Translations under genes and position numbers: made by a program | Part shown: positions 58,727 to 64,000 of the stretch, in pieces | Numbering within the stretch: position 1 is the stretch's first letter | How the letters are laid out: each line of letters begins with the position of its first letter | Origin: Punctularia strigosozonata HHB-11173 SS5 | Taxonomy: Eukaryota; Basidiomycota; Agaricomycetes; Corticiales; Punctulariaceae | DNA length: 64,000 nucleotides | Assembly (NCBI RefSeq): GCF_000264995.1 | Contig: NW_006767442.1 | Location: 1,020,852-1,084,851 of the forward strand | Reading direction: 5' to 3' | Notes under the pieces: model-generated | Databases searched by the model: none | The model's input: the letters and a program-made list of their open reading frames with translations, nothing else | Told to the model about the DNA's origin: nothing

Positions 58727-58965
58727 CCGGCACTACTGGCCCGATAGACTCAATCCCTACGGAATAACTGCCTCCTCTTGCGCAAGGAATTGATAGTCGC
58801 ATTCAGCGACTGGCCAGGGCTGTTGTAGTGTTCCATGCGCATCTGTCAGAAAGCCGCCTTCTTATGCAGTCACGATGCTTACCCGAAATCAGCTGTGCCG
58901 CCGAGTGACTCGAAGACGTCGCCGATGTAGTTGGTTGCTTTGATGCCTCTCGCGAAATGGGAGTT

Positions 58966-60317
58966 TCATTCAGAGAGGATGCCTTGTACCACTTGTACTC
59001 CAGCTTTGTAGATATTGGTGACCGCTATGGCGTGTCCTCCTTGGCTCGCGAACCGCAAGTGATACAAAGCGCTTTCACCTGATTGGTATGGGGTAAGCAG
59101 TGAGAGAGTTCCCGGGCGATATAACATCTAACCAGGGTATGGCCGGTCAAAGTCGGAAATCGTGCGCATGACTGGCGTTCACGGTCAGTGATCAAAACTG
59201 GGTAGTCTATGTTATGCACGCTCACCAATGATGCGCCCGAAGTCGAGCACGCCAGCCATAGCGCCACGCATGAGCGCTTCCAACGTCGCGTTGTCCTCCT
59301 CGGCCGAGGAACAGTACACACCCGTGCCATTAGTGATGACCGAGGTGTATATCTCGAAGTTGCTGCTAAGAATGTCGCCACTGTAGTATACGTCGGACGT
59401 GGCGACATCGCACTCTTGAACCGAAGGACCAAGGATCGCTGGACCGTAGGACGCGTTGGCGGCGTAGTTGGCACGGTAAGACGCTGCCGCAGCACTGTCA
59501 ACCAGAGTCGCCCTCCGGGCAAAGCTGACAGCCTATTTATCATATAGCATATAGGAGCAACATGAGGGGCGATCGATTGCGCTGCAATCCATCGAGACTC
59601 GCCTTTTTACGGAGCGCGTCGTTGACCTCGAACACCTCCGTGCCGTACCACTCTTGCGGGTACATGTTGGGCGCGTTCGTGTGGAACGGGAAGTAACCGG
59701 TGCTGACATTCAGCCCCAAATCCCGAGGGTCGATTTCGTATTGAAGGGCGACCTGGACTGCATATCGGGCGAACGTGGCGCTGCCGGTGGTCGTCCGGAG
59801 CGGAGAGCCTCCGCCGATGCCAGCGATGAAAAAATAAGTAGATTTGAGATCGAATTCGGGTGACGCCACGAGTGCGCCTACAGTGACCGCCGCGTTGATC
59901 TCTGCGTCGAAAGATCCGATTAGTACAGCTTCAGAATTTGTTACTGGTTTATCCGTACCAGCTTCCCCAGTGACGAGTTGGCAGATCTCGCCGTTCATCG
60001 TGCACTGAGCTTGCGGGAATAGCGGAGAGAAGCCCGGAACGGTGATGTTGCGCTCGAGGAGGTTGAACTCTGGTATCCCGTACCAGACTTCGGCTTCAGG
60101 AGCGAACTACATACGTGACTTCGATACAGAGTTGCGCGAGATGTCCATCTGTGAGACTGACCATGCTGATGATGAACACCTTGGGTGCAATGGCATGTCG
60201 GGCTTGACGCTTCACACTCGGGCTGAGCACATCATTCGTCGAGCCGCCCGGGGCTGGGGTGGCGGCGACGAGTGTTGCTACGGAGGCCAAGAACAGCGCG
60301 CCTAGTTTCGCAAGCAT
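58966..60317 (-). CDS. Purine nucleoside permease (NUP family), copy C, with an early stop near the C-terminus
   Basis: Spliced protein closely related to copy B: signal peptide MLAKLGALFLASVATLVAAT, then AIAPKVFIISM, FAPEAEVWYGIPEFNLLERN, ICQLVTGEAEINAAVTVGAL, STYFFIAGIGGGSPLRTTTG, ATFARYAVQVALQYEIDPRD, EWYGTEVFEVNDALRKKAVS, VQECDVATSDVYYSGDILSS, YCSSAEEDNATLEALMRGAM, VMRTISDFDRPYPGESALYH and VTNIYKAGVQVVQGILSE. A TGA at complement 58966-58968 then takes the place of codons that read GWKSEF in copy B; the following 28 codons (ARGIKATNYIGDVFESLGG...) stay open to the ancestral stop at 58879. The intron 59533-59602 uses a GC donor (AAG|GCGAGT). The product lacks about 30 residues and may be inactive, or the stop may be a sequencing error. 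A TATA box lies at 60386-60392. Confidence 0.85.
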
Positions 60318-61588
60318 GGCTAGTACGGATTAGATCCAATGCAGGAGGGCGTCCCGTTGAGTAACTCGACAGTGGGTTGTCCGAGTTTTATACATCGTAA
60401 CGAGACTATTCTTGTCTTGACGTGCCGCGAAACGCGGTTTTGCTTGCACCAATTTTCACGGATTCTTGAAGATCGCTCTCTTGACGTCGCCGATGCCCGC
60501 GTGATACGCCCTCGCCGTCGGTGATAAGCGCGTCGGGGGCAAACCCGATGCTGACGGACCCCTTCAAAGTCGGAATGAGTGTATAGGGAACCGGTCAAAC
60601 AGCTTCCGAAAGCACTGATCGGCGATGCAATATATTTGAAGTGCGCCACGAGAGCGGAGGTAAGCCTTGTCGATGCCACAGCAACACGGGATACCAAATA
60701 CTCACTTACGTTGAACAACCATGACGTCGTTCGTCGAGGTGGGTGGACTGAATGACATGGGGGTATTCGTAATGTCAGAAGCGCGTAGGCTACGGCCGAC
60801 CTATAGCGTTGAGAATGGATCATTTTGGTAGTTGTCCCAACTTTGCGGCACAGACACTGGTCCGGTGACGAGTATATATTGGTGAAGCCATTGTGTAGTC
60901 GCACTTGAGTACCGCGGAATTCGCCAACTTTTGTCATACCACGAAAGAGGTAGAGACTCGGACACGAGACTAGCGAAGCTCAAGTCAGACGAAGTCATCG
61001 ATTCAAGATATCTGAGAACTTGTCAGCGGACACAGCACATGCAGTGCCATCGTCTATACTTGAATTGGAAATGACTCACAGCTGCCATCTCGACTGAACG
61101 TAAAATCGTTCTAGATTTCATCTCTTCTTTGCAGCGAGGGTCGCTTCATCGGTTTTGATCATATGCGGATTCCTGACCGCAAAATGGGGCATTTGCCATT
61201 AGTATCAATGACAATGTCGGACCCGATCCACAGACTGCGATCAACGCAAGGAATGTAACGGGATACACCGTTTTACATCACCTTCCCTTTTGCAGATTGA
61301 CCCTTGCAACGTGTTCGCCTGAACAACCTCGAACATTGGGGTGCTTATCGTATACGTTCTGGCCGTACATTCGTGCCCCTGCGCATCGATTATTGAGCGA
61401 ATCGAACTCTGGGCAAGGTCCATTGTCACAAGTAGCAGCAGCAGGGGGTCGTAAACCCTTTTTCCGGTTATGTCCCTATTACAGAAACCCGGAGCAGGAC
61501 GTGGGAAAGAGGGAGCACCTCCCGCCGTAACAGCTCATTGAGAACGGCATCCAATATCCGTATTCGCGGGGTAGATATGGTACAAGTG
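60318..61588. other. Intergenic region
   Basis: Promoter of copy C at the left, 3' flank of the SWIB gene at the right. A minus-strand frame at 60801-60998 (MTSSDLSFASLVSESLPLSW...) starts with ATG, but no partner exon or family was found. Confidence 0.4.
60386..60392 (-). promoter_or_regulatory. TATA box of permease copy C
   Basis: TATAAAA on the minus strand, 69-75 bases upstream of the start at 60317; its spacing matches that of copy B. Confidence 0.5.
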
Positions 61589-62632
61589 TCAGGGCTCATG
61601 TAAATGGCTGCAACATCAGCACGTCAAATCGGGTCAACGCATAGAGAAAACAGATACTGACTGAGAGAGGGTTTTGTTCATCTTGAACATGTTGGTGGAC
61701 GCTTCGGGTGATAGAGAGTCAGGGAATACACTTCACAGAAACAAAGACTAGACTTACGAGCATTAAAGATGCGCTGAAGCTTCTCATCACAGATAATCTC
61801 GCGCTTATCATTGGGATTTTGGAGGTTGTTCTCACGGATGTACTCCCACATGCGTTTCACTACTTGCGGTCGCGATAGCTTGTCTACATTCAACACCGCA
61901 GCCAAAGGCTCGCTTCGGAAAGCATCAGTACTGCCCGTACCTTGTTTCTCAGAGGACAACGAACCTGAGCGAGTACTCCTTCGCAAAACCGCCACGAGCA
62001 CCCCCGCCTCCAGAGGACTTTTTCTTCGTTTTGCTCTTCCCTCCTCCCTCAATGGCATCTGAGTCATCCTCCGAGTCGACAACATCTGCGCTCTTCTTCT
62101 TTCCCCGTCCCTTGGTCGTCGATTTGGCTCGGGCTTTCGGCTTCGGTGCTGCAGCCCGTGCAGCTCGCGGTCGACCGTTGAGTTCGCTCGACAGCTGCTT
62201 GGCCATTTCAGCGTCAGTCAACTCGTTCTTCGAGGTGACCTTCTTCTTCTTAGCAGGAGGGGGCGTCTGTTCGTCTTCGTCCGCGTCGTCATCCCCTGCG
62301 CCGTCATGCGTCGCGTCACCCTCGGTTGCGCCGTCCTCTTCCACGTCTTCCTCGGCATCCTCTTCTTCGTGTTCGCGTTTCCGTTTACTGGACGATTCCG
62401 CAGACTCCGAACGCGCTTCTTCTCCCCTCTCCGAGGTGACTTCGTTGAAAACGGCGGTGATGAGATCTTTCAATGCCAGCTTGTGCTCTTTCGCCAGCTC
62501 CGGCGTGAATGGGCCGTTCTCGTCAATCAGCGAGTCCCTAATTTGCTTCCGGCTGACTGACGCCAAGTCCGTGTTAGGGGCCACGAGGAATTCGCGTATC
62601 CTTGTTCGCAGAGATTCCACATCAAAAGACAT
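61589..62632 (-). CDS. DEK_C plus SWIB/MDM2 domain protein (Tri1/Uaf30-like)
   Basis: Likely chromatin or RNA-polymerase-I-linked factor in the nucleus. The N-terminus, MSFDVESLRTRIREFLVAPN with SRKQIRDSLIDENGPF and ELAKEHKLALKDLITAVFNE, is a DEK_C domain (residues 1-65). A long acidic/basic linker (HEEEDAEEDVEEDGATEGDA, PPPAKKKKVTSKNEL, KSKTKKKSSGGGG) follows. The SWIB domain at the C-terminus, GFAKEYSLSEPLAAVLNVDK, LSRPQVVKRMWEYIRENNLQ, NPNDKREIICDEKLQRIFNA and MFKMNKTLS, is split by three introns. About 296 residues, ending HHLHEP at complement 61589. In yeast, Uaf30 belongs to the upstream activating factor of rDNA and Tri1 is its paralog; which role applies here is unknown. Confidence 0.92.
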
Positions 62633-62911
62633 CTTGTAAGACGATTACTGAGATGTTATAACGAGGAGTAGTGTAGCATTAATGCACGAGGCTAGTGAGA
62701 TATTTGTCGCGAAGGGTGAACGCACCCTTAGCGAAAGGGACTTCGCCACGAAATCATACGTCAACACAACACGTGACAGAGTGCAGTCACTGACAGTGAC
62801 AACATTGACCGGCTTTGACCGGACCCGAGGCCCGAGGTTTGAGAGGACAAGATCGAGCAACATTATGATAGTTTACAGTCATGTAACATCAAGGCCGCAA
62901 AATGTTAGGGT

Positions 62912-64000
62912 TCATCGAAGGATTGCCCAGTCATCCCGTGCGGGATCACCTGCGGGTGGGAAGAGGCCGCCATCGGCTGGCGGTTGTCGGTCATCGTGCT
63001 CGGCAGCCTCCATTTCCCTCCGGATGCGATCCATCCATCGACCGCGCAGGTATACGAGAAGTGAGATGGCAAGGCACAACGCTACGAGGATCATCGTTTC
63101 CGCGAACTCATCAATCTCTTCCCCGGCGTCTCCGCGATAACCCCCGCGCATCGTGCCCTCGAAGTAGTCTTCGGGCCCGAAGTCGCCATCGCGCTCATTT
63201 TCGGCTGCACGACGGTCTCGAGCCCACTAGAGGGTGGTTGTCAGCGGACAAGTTCCGCGACATTTGTGTTAATATCATACCTGGATGGGATCTTCCTCGC
63301 CGTTCCTTACTCTGCGCGCGTCCTGATCACGTCTCCGGTTAAATTGGTCGCGCGCCTTTCCCAAGTACCATGGCCCATCGTCTCTTTCATCCTCTTGGTA
63401 AACGGCTTCGCCTTGCGCCGCACCGTCCGAGCTGGTCTCCTCACGATGACCTTCCAAGCCGGGAGTGTTGACAGATTCGAAGTAATCCGCGTCTGCTTCC
63501 AGCGTCAGCACAGCCCTTCAGCGAGCGCGAATAAATCGGCGTACCTTCGTTGTCAGCAGACCACAAGCTGAGACCGCCCTTTCCGCCCCTGAGTGTATGC
63601 CAGAAGCTACGTGCGTAGAGTTTTACGAGCGAAAGTGTGATGGGAAGGTACGCCTCGCTATTAGTGATGAGCGCCAAATCGTAATACCGTTTGGCGAGAT
63701 GGAAGTCCTGAAAACTCGAAATATCAGCTCCCGGAGTTGAATTTGCTCCACGATCATGCGTACCATCGGAACGCCTAAGCCATTCTCGTACATCCATCCT
63801 AAGTTCCACATGGCCAGAGCGCTCACTTGAGTATCGGCGGCGGAGCGATAGTATCCCGCTGCCTTCTCGTATCGTATGTGCTCTGGTTCATCCGGTACGC
63901 CCAGACCGTGGTAATAGTAATCGCCAACCTTGACGAGCGCATCCACGTTGAGCTGGGCAGCTGACCGCGTCCATTGCGTCAGCGCCAGTCGCGCAGTATC
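62912..64000 (-). CDS. HRD3: HRD3/SEL1L-like ER-associated degradation factor, 5' end cut by window
   Basis: Partner of the Hrd1 ubiquitin ligase that recruits misfolded ER proteins. The visible part starts inside SEL1 repeats: LNVDALVKVGDYYYHGLGVP, YEKAAGYYRSAADTQVSALA, MWNLGWMYENGLGVP, then DFHLAKRYYDLALITNSEAY and LPITLSLVKLYARSFWHTLR. A variable acidic loop (ADADYFESVNTPGLEGHREE) and an Arg-rich stretch precede the single C-terminal membrane anchor FAETMILVALCLAISLLVYL, after which a short cytosolic tail ends DDWAILR at complement 62912. Three introns in the visible part. The SEL1 repeats, the LSLVKLYARSFW segment and one C-terminal anchor are the SEL1L/Hrd3 layout. Confidence 0.9.

Overview
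The window is nuclear DNA from a filamentous basidiomycete, most likely a mushroom-forming agaricomycete. The evidence is the dense packing of genes with many short introns (about 50-60 nt, GT...AG, with a few GC...AG), the GC-rich codon use, and families typical of these fungi: a DUF6533 membrane protein, a flavin-dependent halogenase, a 16-exon P450, purine nucleoside permease paralogs and 'VLEWW'-type ankyrin-like repeats. Gene models were built by hand from reading frames plus splice sites, so exact exon borders are inference except where a conserved motif spans the junction.

Layout. 1-6000: a partial zinc-type oxidoreductase, a DUF6533 membrane protein and an RWD/DUF1115 protein interrupted by a 507-base sequencing gap inside a C-rich tract. 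7473-15221: an LRO1/PDAT-type acyltransferase with very small exons, a Yra1/ALY-like RNA export factor and a cornichon (Erv14) cargo receptor sharing a divergent promoter with it. 15955-30138: a metabolic stretch with a halogenase, a GT49 glycosyltransferase, a 4-coumarate-CoA-ligase-like enzyme with a peroxisomal C-terminus, a small unknown gene and a P450. 30480-37378: one very large acidic, disordered protein with three CCHC zinc knuckles. 38121-43778: an N-acetylglucosamine kinase, an unrecognised spliced gene, a microbial-type PARG and a SAP/ankyrin-like protein. 46898-52212: a TmpA-like membrane protein, oligoribonuclease REX2 and a D-2-hydroxyacid dehydrogenase. 52985-60317: three head-to-tail purine nucleoside permease paralogs in different states (decayed, intact, truncated) with a 733-bp terminal-inverted-repeat element between two of them. 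61589-64000: a DEK_C/SWIB nuclear protein and the C-terminal part of an HRD3/SEL1L ER-degradation factor.

Most genes are housekeeping (lipid, RNA, ER traffic and quality control, aminosugar and ADP-ribose metabolism). The halogenase, acyl-CoA ligase and P450 could act together on an aromatic metabolite, but they are interleaved with other genes and this is only a hypothesis. No virus-like elements, rRNA, tRNA or CRISPR arrays were recognised. The most unusual signals are clusters of micro-exons (5, 6, 8, 9 and 17 nt) in the acyltransferase and oligoribonuclease genes, a 44-nt inverted repeat one arm of which lies within an intron, and the short DNA transposon.
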